DNA from: VRUE01 sp035318745
GTDB lineage: Bacteria > Actinomycetota > Thermoleophilia > Solirubrobacterales > 70-9
NCBI GenBank assembly: GCA_035318745.1
Contig: DATHEA010000020.1
Span: forward strand, 1-58,613
Reading direction: 5' to 3'
DNA: 58,613 nucleotides
Shown: positions 49,237-56,364 of the stretch, one piece after another
Layout: every line of letters starts with the position of its first letter
Position numbering within the stretch: the first letter of the stretch is position 1
Position numbers and translations under genes: made by a program
The notes under the pieces: model-generated
Seen by the model: only the letters and a program-made list of their open reading frames with translations
The model's database searches: none
Told to the model about the DNA's origin: nothing

Positions 49237-50172
49237 ATGATCGGCGCAGTGGGAGGCCCCCAGCCATCTGACATACAGCCCGTCGAGAACGAGACCCGTG
49301 ACCGGATCATCACCGGCCTCGTCACCCTGGTGCCGTTCGCCGCCCTCGGCTTCGCCGGCTGGCAGGTCTGGGGCAAGGCGCTGCACTGGAGCGACGTCTT
49401 CCTCTTCGTCGGCATGTACGTGCTGACGGGGCTCGGCATCACCGTCGGCTTCCATCGCCACCTCACCCATCGCAGCTTCAAAGCCAAGCGCTGGCTGCAC
49501 GGGCTGCTCGCGATCCTCGGCTCGGCGGCGATCGAGGGGCCGGTGATCTCATGGGTCGCCGACCATCGCAAGCACCACGCCTTCTCCGACGAAGTCGGGG
49601 ACCCGCACAGTCCGCACGTCGACCACGGACACGGCTGGAGCGGCGCCATGCGCGGCCTCTTCCACGCCCACATGGGTTGGCTCTTCATCCACACCCAGCG
49701 CGGCAACAAGGAGCGCTTCGCTCCGGACCTGATCAAGGACCCGACGATCAACTGGGTCGACCGCACCTTCATCTACTGGGCGATCCTCGGCCTCCTCGTT
49801 CCCTTCGCGTTCGGCTGGGTGATCGGCGGCACCCTCTTCGCGGCGCTCACCGGCCTGCTCTGGGGCGGCCTGGTTCGCGTCTTCGTCCTGCACCACTTCA
49901 CCTACAGCATCAACTCGCTCTGCCACGTCTTCGGCAACCGCGACTTCGAGACGACCGACGAGTCGCGCAACCTGGCGCTGATCGCGATCCCGACCCTGGG
50001 AGAGGCCTGGCACAACAACCACCATGCCTTCCCGACCTCGGCCACCCACGGCCTCGGCCGCTACCAGGTCGATCTCTCGGCGATCACCATCGACCTGATG
50101 GAGAAGGCGGGTTGGGTGTGGGACGTAGTCCGCGTTTCGCCCGAACGCATGGCAGCAAAAGCTGCCTCTTAG
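49237..50172 (+). CDS. Acyl-CoA/acyl-lipid delta-9-type desaturase
   Basis: A 311-residue membrane di-iron desaturase. The three histidine boxes are present: HRHLTHR, HRKHH and HNNHH, with four membrane helices between them. It introduces a cis double bond into fatty acyl chains using O2. It is likely functionally linked to the divergent cfa gene; together they adjust membrane fluidity. The start ATG at 49237 (MIGAVGG) gives the usual short N-terminus. The stop overlaps by 4 bp the end of the convergent membrane-protein gene. Confidence 0.92.
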   Translation: MIGAVGGPQPSDIQPVENETRDRIITGLVTLVPFAALGFAGWQVWGKALHWSDVFLFVGMYVLTGLGITVGFHRHLTHRSFKAKRWLHGLLAILGSAAIEGPVISWVADHRKHHAFSDEVGDPHSPHVDHGHGWSGAMRGLFHAHMGWLFIHTQRGNKERFAPDLIKDPTINWVDRTFIYWAILGLLVPFAFGWVIGGTLFAALTGLLWGGLVRVFVLHHFTYSINSLCHVFGNRDFETTDESRNLALIAIPTLGEAWHNNHHAFPTSATHGLGRYQVDLSAITIDLMEKAGWVWDVVRVSPERMAAKAAS

Positions 50173-52640
50173 GGCGACGCTTCGGATTCGTACCAGTCGA
50201 TCCAGCCATTGCACGCGGCGCTGAGCGGGACGATGCGGCGCTTGCCGGCGCGCACAGCGACCAGGTTGCCGACGTAGGCGACGTCGTCGTAGCCGCTGAG
50301 GCGTTGCAGGAAGCTGGGATCGGCGGTGGCGACTCCGAAGCGCACCCGCCCCCCGTGGCTCTCATAGACGCCCGCCGACCAGAACTGGCCGTCGTTGGCG
50401 AGGCTGATCGTGTTCGGGCGCTGCCCATCCAGGGCCGGCTCCAGCTCGCGTTCGAAGCCGGGCGCAGACAGGGTCAGCGCGAAGGGCGAGAAGTACTGGA
50501 TGGAGAGCCGCCAGCGACCCGTCGGCAGCGCGAGCGTCTGCGCGGTGCTCTCCCCGGTCTGCAGCTGGCTGCCTTCGTCCCAGCGCGCCTTCGGTGCGAT
50601 CGCCACGGCGGGGAAAAGCGAGGCACGGCCCCGGTTGGCAAGGAGGATGCGGATCTCGGGCGAGACGCAGCCCGCGCGGGCGCCGGCGTTGGTTCCCTCC
50701 AGGAGGACGTGGCGGTTTTCAGGCACGTCGTGGGTCCGTTCCCAAAGCAGGAAGGAGGGCGTCGCGGCGATGCGCTTGAAGCCGGGCGGAGCCTGGCTGT
50801 TCCAGGCGGCGCGGCCGGTGACCACGTAGGGGAAGCCATCGAGCGTCCCGCGCGAGAAGGAGTCGAAGTCGATCGGGCTGTAGGCGTCGCCGGTGTCGAA
50901 CGGCTTCTCCGGGTTCTCGGCGACGCCGGGATCGGGGAACTCGACCAGCGGCACGTGGGTGTCGGCGCCGAGCAGCTCATAGGCCGCGTAGCGGTCCTGG
51001 CCGGCGTAGAGGATGGGCTTGCCGCGGAGGATCGGCATGAAGGCCCGCAGCTCGGCTCCGTGCCCGGGCGGCCCCACCGGCGCGTTGCGCAGGGCGAGGA
51101 AGCTCGAGTAGACCGCTCCGCCGACGAACGCGACTGCCAGCGCCGACCAAGCAAGTCTCGCGGCTGGACGCGCGGTCGTCTTTTCTACCGCTATGCGGGC
51201 GAAATGACGACCGCGCAGGCCAAACTCGGCGAGTAGAGGGCGGATTGCCACGAGCATGGCCAGGGGCGCGCCGATCATCAGCGCCTTGGCGTGCGAGTAG
51301 TCGCCGCTGGTCGGCAGCGCCGCCAGGTAGAGGGCGATACAGGCACCGAAGGCGATCGGCATCGCCAATTCACGCCGACGCAGCCACCAGGCCGTGCCGG
51401 CGATCAGGGCGAGGACGCCTATCGCTCCCGCCAGGGCGGTGAGGTGGGCACCGCCGGGCGCTTCGAGCCGGTAGTTCGTCGTCGGCCAGACTCCGAGCGC
51501 CTCTATCGGCGAGACCGGCCCGTAGGTGTTCGTCCCCGCGACTTTGTTGAAGCTGTGGACGAAGCCGAAGGGACCGATCAGCGTCGCCGCGGCACCGAGC
51601 GCGGCCAGGGCGAGGATCGTCAGCAGCGTCGCCGGCCGCAAGAGGAAACGCAGCAGCGCGCGCGGCGCCAGCGCCCGCCGCACCTCGGGCAGGGTGAAGC
51701 TCCAGAGGACGAGGATCGCGACCGGCCAGGCAAGGCCGGCAAAGCTGTAGGAGAAGAAGATGCCCCCGGCCAGCGCCAGCCAAGGCAACGCAAACCGCAC
51801 TACCCCAGACGTGCCGGTGGAGAGAGGTCCATATGGACCCCTCTCCACCGGCACGTTCCCAGCCCGTTGGGAGTCGATGTCCCGCAGGCCGACTGCGACG
51901 GCGAGGACGAAGAGGGCCTCGGCCAGCTCCTTGAAGGCGCCCTGGGCGAAGTAGGAGGCTCCCAGGTAGGAGGCAGCGACCATCGTCGCTGCCAACAGGC
52001 GCCGCGCGGCGCCGAAGCCCGGCAGGGCAGCCAGCGCGGTCAGCCCGGTGAGGATGCCGATCGCGAAGATCTCGCCGACGAAGGCTTGTCCGAGACCGAT
52101 CCCCGGCACCGCCGCGGTGGCGACGGCGAGACCGTGCGGGCCGAGCGGGTAGCCGGCGTCGGGAACCGGCCCGGCGCCGCTGCGCAGCCACTCGGCCCAG
52201 GCGAGGTGGAGGCCGAGGTCGTTGTTGAAGCCGACCCCCAGCAGGCCCCAGCGCCCGCTCACCGCAAACGGGATCGAGAGCACGAGGGCAACCGCAATCG
52301 TCACCGGCAGCCCCCGGCGCAGCCCTTCCCACCGCCGGTGGGCCGTATCCGGTCGATATGCGTCCGCTTCCGGCCCATCGGCGGGGGAGGGGCGGAGGAG
52401 GAAGACGATCGCGCCGGCGGCGAGGAGAAGCAGGGCCAGGCCCACCGTCGCCGAGGTGCCGTGACCAGGGGCACGGGCGAGGACGCCGGTCACCGACAGC
52501 ACGGCGGCCAGGCCGACCGCCGGCTCCAGCCACGACCACGACCTGCGCCCCGAAATGAGGAGCAGAGCGCGCCCGACGAGCAGCGAGGCGACGCAGATCA
52601 GCGCCGCCGAGACGTAGGTCCCGATCATCAGAGAGGGCAA
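50169..52640 (-). CDS. Large polytopic membrane protein, unassigned
   Basis: An 823-residue protein: about 13 hydrophobic helices in residues 1-500 and a soluble extracytoplasmic region of ~270 residues at the C-terminus (beta-rich, with a segment GRWRLSIQYFSPFALTLSAPG). The layout, including a first-loop WGLLGVGFNNDLGLHLAWAE with acidic residues, resembles GT-C-type glycosyltransferases and YfhO-like membrane proteins, but I cannot assign a family. A 48-bp palindromic element is inserted in frame and encodes NVPVERGPYGPLSTGT. Met1 or Met5 may be the start. Confidence 0.65.
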   Translation of the reverse strand: MPSLMIGTYVSAALICVASLLVGRALLLISGRRSWSWLEPAVGLAAVLSVTGVLARAPGHGTSATVGLALLLLAAGAIVFLLRPSPADGPEADAYRPDTAHRRWEGLRRGLPVTIAVALVLSIPFAVSGRWGLLGVGFNNDLGLHLAWAEWLRSGAGPVPDAGYPLGPHGLAVATAAVPGIGLGQAFVGEIFAIGILTGLTALAALPGFGAARRLLAATMVAASYLGASYFAQGAFKELAEALFVLAVAVGLRDIDSQRAGNVPVERGPYGPLSTGTSGVVRFALPWLALAGGIFFSYSFAGLAWPVAILVLWSFTLPEVRRALAPRALLRFLLRPATLLTILALAALGAAATLIGPFGFVHSFNKVAGTNTYGPVSPIEALGVWPTTNYRLEAPGGAHLTALAGAIGVLALIAGTAWWLRRRELAMPIAFGACIALYLAALPTSGDYSHAKALMIGAPLAMLVAIRPLLAEFGLRGRHFARIAVEKTTARPAARLAWSALAVAFVGGAVYSSFLALRNAPVGPPGHGAELRAFMPILRGKPILYAGQDRYAAYELLGADTHVPLVEFPDPGVAENPEKPFDTGDAYSPIDFDSFSRGTLDGFPYVVTGRAAWNSQAPPGFKRIAATPSFLLWERTHDVPENRHVLLEGTNAGARAGCVSPEIRILLANRGRASLFPAVAIAPKARWDEGSQLQTGESTAQTLALPTGRWRLSIQYFSPFALTLSAPGFERELEPALDGQRPNTISLANDGQFWSAGVYESHGGRVRFGVATADPSFLQRLSGYDDVAYVGNLVAVRAGKRRIVPLSAACNGWIDWYESEASP
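51809..51856. repeat. 48-bp palindromic element inside a coding sequence
   Basis: ACGTGCCGGTGGAGAG pairs with CTCTCCACCGGCACGT around a 16-nt centre containing GGTCCATATGGACC; only one position of the palindrome is mismatched. It shares its outer and central motifs with 37923-37972. The length is a multiple of three and the host reading frame stays open. Confidence 0.82.
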
Positions 52641-52683
52641 CCTATGTCAGCCGCCCCCCGGCGCGCGGCGAGACCGGCCGCTC

Positions 52684-53394
52684 TCAGTACTTCTCGGCCG
52701 CTCGTTCGAGGGTCTCGCGCAGGTTCTCGCCACGCAACGGCTCGGCGTGGCCTGCGGCGACGACCTTTGGTTCCAGCGCTGCCAACTTGCGCACCGACTC
52801 CTTCGCCTTCGCGTGGTCCCATGCCCAGGCGGGATGAGGGACGCTGGCCTCGCCGTACGGCAGCGGTTTCAGCCGGGCGGAGTCGAGGAAGTAGACGACA
52901 TCGCTGACCAGCGCCACGTGGTCGCTCTCGCGCCACAGCCCGATTAGCCCCGGGGCGTGCCCAGGAAAGTGGAGGACCTTGAACCCGGCAACCTCATCTC
53001 CCTCTGAGACAGTGCCGTCGATCTTCACCGCGCCGCCGTCCCAACGGCGCAACAGGAATGGGTAGATCCAGCGCACCGGCGCCACCGGCAGCTGCGAGAG
53101 GTTCATATAGGGGGCGATCGAGGAATCGCTTTCGGCGTCCGCCACGTCGTCGGGATGGCAGAACACCGCCGCGTCAAGTCCGGGTGCCGTGCCGCGATGG
53201 TCGGCGTGGGCGTGGCCGAGCACGATCCTCTTGATGCCGCCCAGCTCCTCGCCGGCCGCCCGCGCCTTCTTCGTCATCGCCTTGCTTCCGGCGTCGAACT
53301 GGACCACGCCGTCGCCGTCCTCGATGAAGTAGATGTTCATCCCCTTGCGCAGGTCGCCCTGCAGCAGCCAGACCCCGTCGGCGACTCTCTCCAT
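52684..53394 (-). CDS. MBL-fold metallo-hydrolase
   Basis: A 236-residue metallo-beta-lactamase-fold protein. LGHAHADHRG is the H-x-H-x-D-H metal motif; further ligands are His in HFPGHAPG, Asp in LVSDVVYF and His in AAGHAEPL. The substrate is unknown; hydrolases of this size include lactonases and glyoxalase II-like thioesterases. TACGCT (complement 53401-53406) six bases before the ATG indicates leaderless transcription. It diverges from a small membrane protein gene. Confidence 0.87.
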   Translation of the reverse strand: MERVADGVWLLQGDLRKGMNIYFIEDGDGVVQFDAGSKAMTKKARAAGEELGGIKRIVLGHAHADHRGTAPGLDAAVFCHPDDVADAESDSSIAPYMNLSQLPVAPVRWIYPFLLRRWDGGAVKIDGTVSEGDEVAGFKVLHFPGHAPGLIGLWRESDHVALVSDVVYFLDSARLKPLPYGEASVPHPAWAWDHAKAKESVRKLAALEPKVVAAGHAEPLRGENLRETLERAAEKY

Positions 53395-53428
53395 GGCTCC
53401 AGCGTACCCCGGCTAGGCTCCCCGGCCA

Positions 53429-53578
53429 ATGCCGATTCACTGGAAGATCGGGATGTTCGTGCTGGTCGCCTGCCTGGTAGCGGCGATGGCGATCGCGATC
53501 GTCCGCCTGGCGACGACCCCGACCGAAATTCTCGGCGACGGCTTCCGGGGGCTACCCGCCCGCCATGCCGGGCGCTAG
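53429..53578 (+). CDS. Small single-helix membrane protein
   Basis: A 49-residue ORF: MPIHWKIG, a membrane helix (MFVLVACLVAAMAIAIVRLA) and a short tail. TAGGCT lies nine bases before the ATG without a Shine-Dalgarno, the same promoter layout as the confident genes nearby, which supports its reality. Its stop codon lies in the left arm of the foldback element 53575-53744. No family is recognised. Confidence 0.55.
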   Translation: MPIHWKIGMFVLVACLVAAMAIAIVRLATTPTEILGDGFRGLPARHAGR

Positions 53579-53744
53579 ACGGTCGATTCCGAATTCCCGC
53601 ACCCACGGCTGACACGCCTGGCGCGGCGCTGGATCGGCACCCGCGACCTTGCGCGTAGCGCTGCTACGCGCGGCGGCCGCGTGCACCGCCCAGCTTGGCC
53701 AGTCGCGCCCCCGCGGGCACGCTAATTCGGAATCGACCGTCTAG
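53575..53744. repeat. Foldback element with 21-bp perfect arms and central hairpin
   Basis: The arms at 53575-53595 and 53724-53744 are perfect inverted copies. Exactly midway is GCGCGTAGC-GCT-GCTACGCGC (53651-53671). The left arm contains the stop codon of the small membrane gene; the right arm overlaps the TAGTAT -10-like box of uspA. The design (arm, spacer, triloop hairpin, equal spacer, arm) matches the elements at 54187 and 58491, and parts of the spacers are weakly similar to them. Confidence 0.75.
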
Positions 53745-53753
53745 TATCGCGGC

Positions 53754-54197
53754 GTGTTCACTCGCATCGTGGTTGGAACCGATGGATCGGAGACCGCCGC
53801 CGAGGCCGTGCGGCAGGCCGTCGACCTGGCCAAGCTCGCCGGGGCCCAGCTCAGCATCGTCAGCGCCTACGAGCCGGTTTCGAAACGCCGCCTCGAGGGT
53901 GAGCAGCAGGACGCTCCAGCGGACGTCCAGCACGAGATCGGCCCGCGCGAGGACGTCAACCTCGTCCTCGACGCAGCGGCTGCTGCCGCCAAGAAGGAGG
54001 GGATTGACGTGCAGACCCATCCTGTCGAAGCCCCTCCTTCGGAGGCGATCCTCAACGTCGCCGAGGAGACCAACGCCGACCTGATCGTCGTCGGCAACAA
54101 GGGGATGACCGGTGCACGGCGCTTTCTGCTCGGCAGCGTTCCCAACAACGTCTCCCACCACGCTCCGTGCAGCGTGATCATCGTCCGCACCACCTGA
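53754..54197 (+). CDS. Universal stress protein UspA family
   Basis: A 147-residue single-domain Usp. The N-terminal strand RIVVGTDGSETA and the ATP-binding motif GNKGMTGARRFLLGSV (G-2x-G-9x-G-S) followed by SHHAPCSVIIVR show an ATP-binding, probably dimeric Usp. It helps survival under stress by unknown means. The start is GTG; TAGTAT at 53742-53747, six bases upstream, gives a leaderless message and overlaps the right arm of one foldback element, while the stop codon lies in the left arm of the next. The gene is thus framed by two related elements. Confidence 0.92.
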   Translation: MFTRIVVGTDGSETAAEAVRQAVDLAKLAGAQLSIVSAYEPVSKRRLEGEQQDAPADVQHEIGPREDVNLVLDAAAAAAKKEGIDVQTHPVEAPPSEAILNVAEETNADLIVVGNKGMTGARRFLLGSVPNNVSHHAPCSVIIVRTT

Positions 54198-54302
54198 GGT
54201 CGTCCGACCAAGCAGATCAAGGACGCAGGGAGCGTGGCGTGCTCTGCACGCGAGCGACCGAGGACGCCGATATGCGCCGGTCGGACGACCTCAGGTGGTG
54301 CG
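54187..54302. repeat. Foldback element with conserved core, copy 1
   Basis: Perfect 24-bp arms start in the last codons of uspA (its stop codon is in the left arm) and end at 54302. Between them lie 27 nt, the triloop hairpin GCGTGC-TCT-GCACGC (54237-54251) and 27 nt. The core matches the reverse complement of 58505-58574 at about 85% by eye, with covarying paired bases. It fills the space between uspA and the convergent subtilase gene. Confidence 0.82.
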
Positions 54303-54318
54303 TCCGTACGCCAGGTTT

Positions 54319-55665
54319 CTATTCCGTGGCCCTGCCGGCGTCGATCAGGCCGGCGCCCTGGCGATCGGGCTGTAGGCCAAGGTCGCGAGCGGTGCTGCGC
54401 AGGCGGCGGAACACCGCGTTGACCTTGCCCTCCGGCGAGAGGTTCTTATCGAGGACGCCACTGGCCAGGACCATCGCGGCGACCCCGGAGACGTGCGCCG
54501 CCGCCATCGAGGTGCCGATGTAGCTGCCCGGCTCGCCGAAGCGGCGCGGATTGCCGCCTTTGAGCGTCACTTGGTAGATCGAGCGGCTCGACACCGAGGG
54601 GCAGCCGGGGACCGGCGCGCCGCCGCCGGGCGCGAGGAGGTCGACCCCTGCGCCGGGCAACAGCGAGTAGCTGCCAAGGCAGCCGCCCTCGGTGGTCCCG
54701 CCAACGCCGATCGTGTGCGGGCCGGTGGCCGGCGGCGAGACGCAGGCCTCCGAGCCCAGGTTGCCGATCGAGGCCACGGTCACAACCCCGTTCCGGTAGG
54801 CGTTGCGCAGTTCTTCGTCGATGCCGGGGACATTCTTGCCGCAGCCGAAATTGAAGCTCATGTTGATCACGTCGGCACCATGGGCGATGGCGAAATGGAT
54901 GCCGTGCGCGATGTCGCTTGCCTGCCCGCTGCCATGCCGGTCGAGGACGCGAACCGGCATCAGCTTGGCGCGGTAGGCGAGTCCGACCAGACCTATGCGG
55001 TTGTTGGTCTTCTCGGCGATCGTGCCGGCGACGTGGGTGCCGTGGCCGTTTTCGTCGAGGGGGACGCTGTCGTGGCCGACGAAGTCATAGCCCTTGACGA
55101 ACTGGCCGGCGGCGAAGTCGGGGCTGCGGCGAAAGCGGCTGCCCTCGTTGCGGTAGGCGATGCCGGTGTCGAGCACGGCGATGGTGATGCCGCGGGCGCC
55201 GCGCCGTTTGGCTGCGATCAGGTGCTGCCAGGCGGCGACCGCGTCGATCCCCCCTGGCGATACCGGCAGCAATGCCGTAGCGGTCCCTTCCGAGGGCAGG
55301 AAGTTCCACTGCAGCGAGACCCAGCCCCCCGGCGGGCCGGGCGGTTTGGAGAGTGGTCCCGGGTCGTTGGCAATCGTGGAAGTGAGAAGCGGAGCCGCCT
55401 TCTTGCTGGACGCCGTGGCGGTGTAGTCGGGCGCCGCGTAGGCGACTCGCGGGCTGCGCCTTAAGGCCTGTGCTGCCTGCCGCACGCCGATGCCGGCGGG
55501 GAGGTCGACGGTCCACCCGCTGCGCTGTCCTCGCAACTTCAGCACCAGCTGCCCGGGGGCGAATTCGTGTGCCGGCGAAATGCCGGTCGCGGCAGCGGCG
55601 GGCGCGGCGGCAATGGCGGTCGCGAGCAGCGCGACGGCGGCGAGTATCGGAGCTCTTCGGATCAT
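54319..55665 (-). CDS. Secreted subtilisin-like (S8) serine protease
   Basis: A 448-residue protein. A Sec signal peptide (MIRRAPILAAVALLATAIAA, cleavage near AAA) is followed by an inhibitor-like propeptide region of ~80 residues (APGQLVLKLRG...). The catalytic triad is complete: Asp in AVLDTGIAYRNE, His in NGHGTHVAGT and Ser in GTSMAAAHVSG; the oxyanion Asn is in SIGNLGSEA. It is an extracellular endopeptidase. Cysteines in FGCGKN, EACV, GGCLG and PGCPS may form disulphides. The start at 55665 is set by the signal peptide. Confidence 0.93.
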   Translation of the reverse strand: MIRRAPILAAVALLATAIAAAPAAAATGISPAHEFAPGQLVLKLRGQRSGWTVDLPAGIGVRQAAQALRRSPRVAYAAPDYTATASSKKAAPLLTSTIANDPGPLSKPPGPPGGWVSLQWNFLPSEGTATALLPVSPGGIDAVAAWQHLIAAKRRGARGITIAVLDTGIAYRNEGSRFRRSPDFAAGQFVKGYDFVGHDSVPLDENGHGTHVAGTIAEKTNNRIGLVGLAYRAKLMPVRVLDRHGSGQASDIAHGIHFAIAHGADVINMSFNFGCGKNVPGIDEELRNAYRNGVVTVASIGNLGSEACVSPPATGPHTIGVGGTTEGGCLGSYSLLPGAGVDLLAPGGGAPVPGCPSVSSRSIYQVTLKGGNPRRFGEPGSYIGTSMAAAHVSGVAAMVLASGVLDKNLSPEGKVNAVFRRLRSTARDLGLQPDRQGAGLIDAGRATE

Positions 55666-55764
55666 TTGTGTTGTCGCCGCCCGGCGGGGGCCCGGTTCTG
55701 TGCGAGCTATCGCTTCAACACCGGCCCCCCGCTGAAGTTGTCGGTGGCACATACTTTCGGATCG

Positions 55765-56244
55765 ATGCCGGACGGGGTCCTAAGAGCCACTTTCAGCGAC
55801 GCGCAGCAGCGCCTGATGGGCCTCGCGATCGAACGGGCTCGCGAAGCCGAGGCACACGGCGACGTCCCTATCGGGGCGGTCGTAGCTCGCGACGGAGAGC
55901 CGCTTGCGGCTGCCGGCAACGAGCGCGAACTGCGCCGCGACCCCACCGCCCACGCCGAGATCCTCGCGATCCGCGCAGCCGCCGAGGTGCTCGGCGGCTG
56001 GCGGCTCCCCGGCACGACCATCTACGTGACGCTCGAGCCCTGTGCGATGTGCGCCGGCGCGATCGTCCTCGCCCGCATCCCGGAGGTGGTCTACGGCGCC
56101 CCCGACCCCAAGGCCGGAGCCGCCGGCAGCATCCTCGACCTCCTCGCCGAGCCCGCCCTCAACCATCGCCCGCGGGTCAGTGGCGGCGTTAGAGAGGACG
56201 AGTGCGCGGCGCTGCTGCGCGAGTTCTTCGCTGCCCGGAGATAG
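55765..56244 (+). CDS. tadA: tRNA-specific adenosine deaminase
   Basis: A 159-residue zinc deaminase converting the wobble A34 of tRNA-Arg(ACG) to inosine, an essential decoding step. The zinc site is HAEILAI (His and catalytic Glu) and PCAMCAGAI (two Cys); the C-terminal helix ends CAALLREFFAARR. Its substrate tRNA is encoded at 5635. ATG 55765 follows a TACTTT box by seven bases, with no Shine-Dalgarno. tRNA-Ser(GGA) is 29 bp downstream and may be transcribed with it. Confidence 0.94.
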   Translation: MPDGVLRATFSDAQQRLMGLAIERAREAEAHGDVPIGAVVARDGEPLAAAGNERELRRDPTAHAEILAIRAAAEVLGGWRLPGTTIYVTLEPCAMCAGAIVLARIPEVVYGAPDPKAGAAGSILDLLAEPALNHRPRVSGGVREDECAALLREFFAARR

Positions 56245-56273
56245 CGAAGCCAATACCCTTCGAGCAGGACCCC

Positions 56274-56363
56274 GGAGAGGTGTCCGAGTGGCTTAAGGAG
56301 CGCGACTGGAAATCGCGTGGGCGGGGTTAACCCGCCTCGTGGGTTCGAATCCCACCCTCTCCG
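56274..56363 (+). tRNA. tRNA-Ser(GGA)
   Basis: A class II tRNA of 90 nt: acceptor GGAGAGG/CCTCTCC, anticodon stem GCGA/TCGC around CTGGAAA (anticodon GGA), a long variable arm GGGCGGGGTTAACCCGCCTC and T-loop GGTTCGAATCC. Discriminator G56363; no encoded CCA. It reads UCC/UCU. Confidence 0.95.
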
Positions 56364-56364
56364 T

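Noticed and set aside
47934..49772. 612-residue version of Cfa
   Set aside because: Residues before MAFARTAP are the antisense of the desaturase gene; the normal Cfa length is obtained from 49139.
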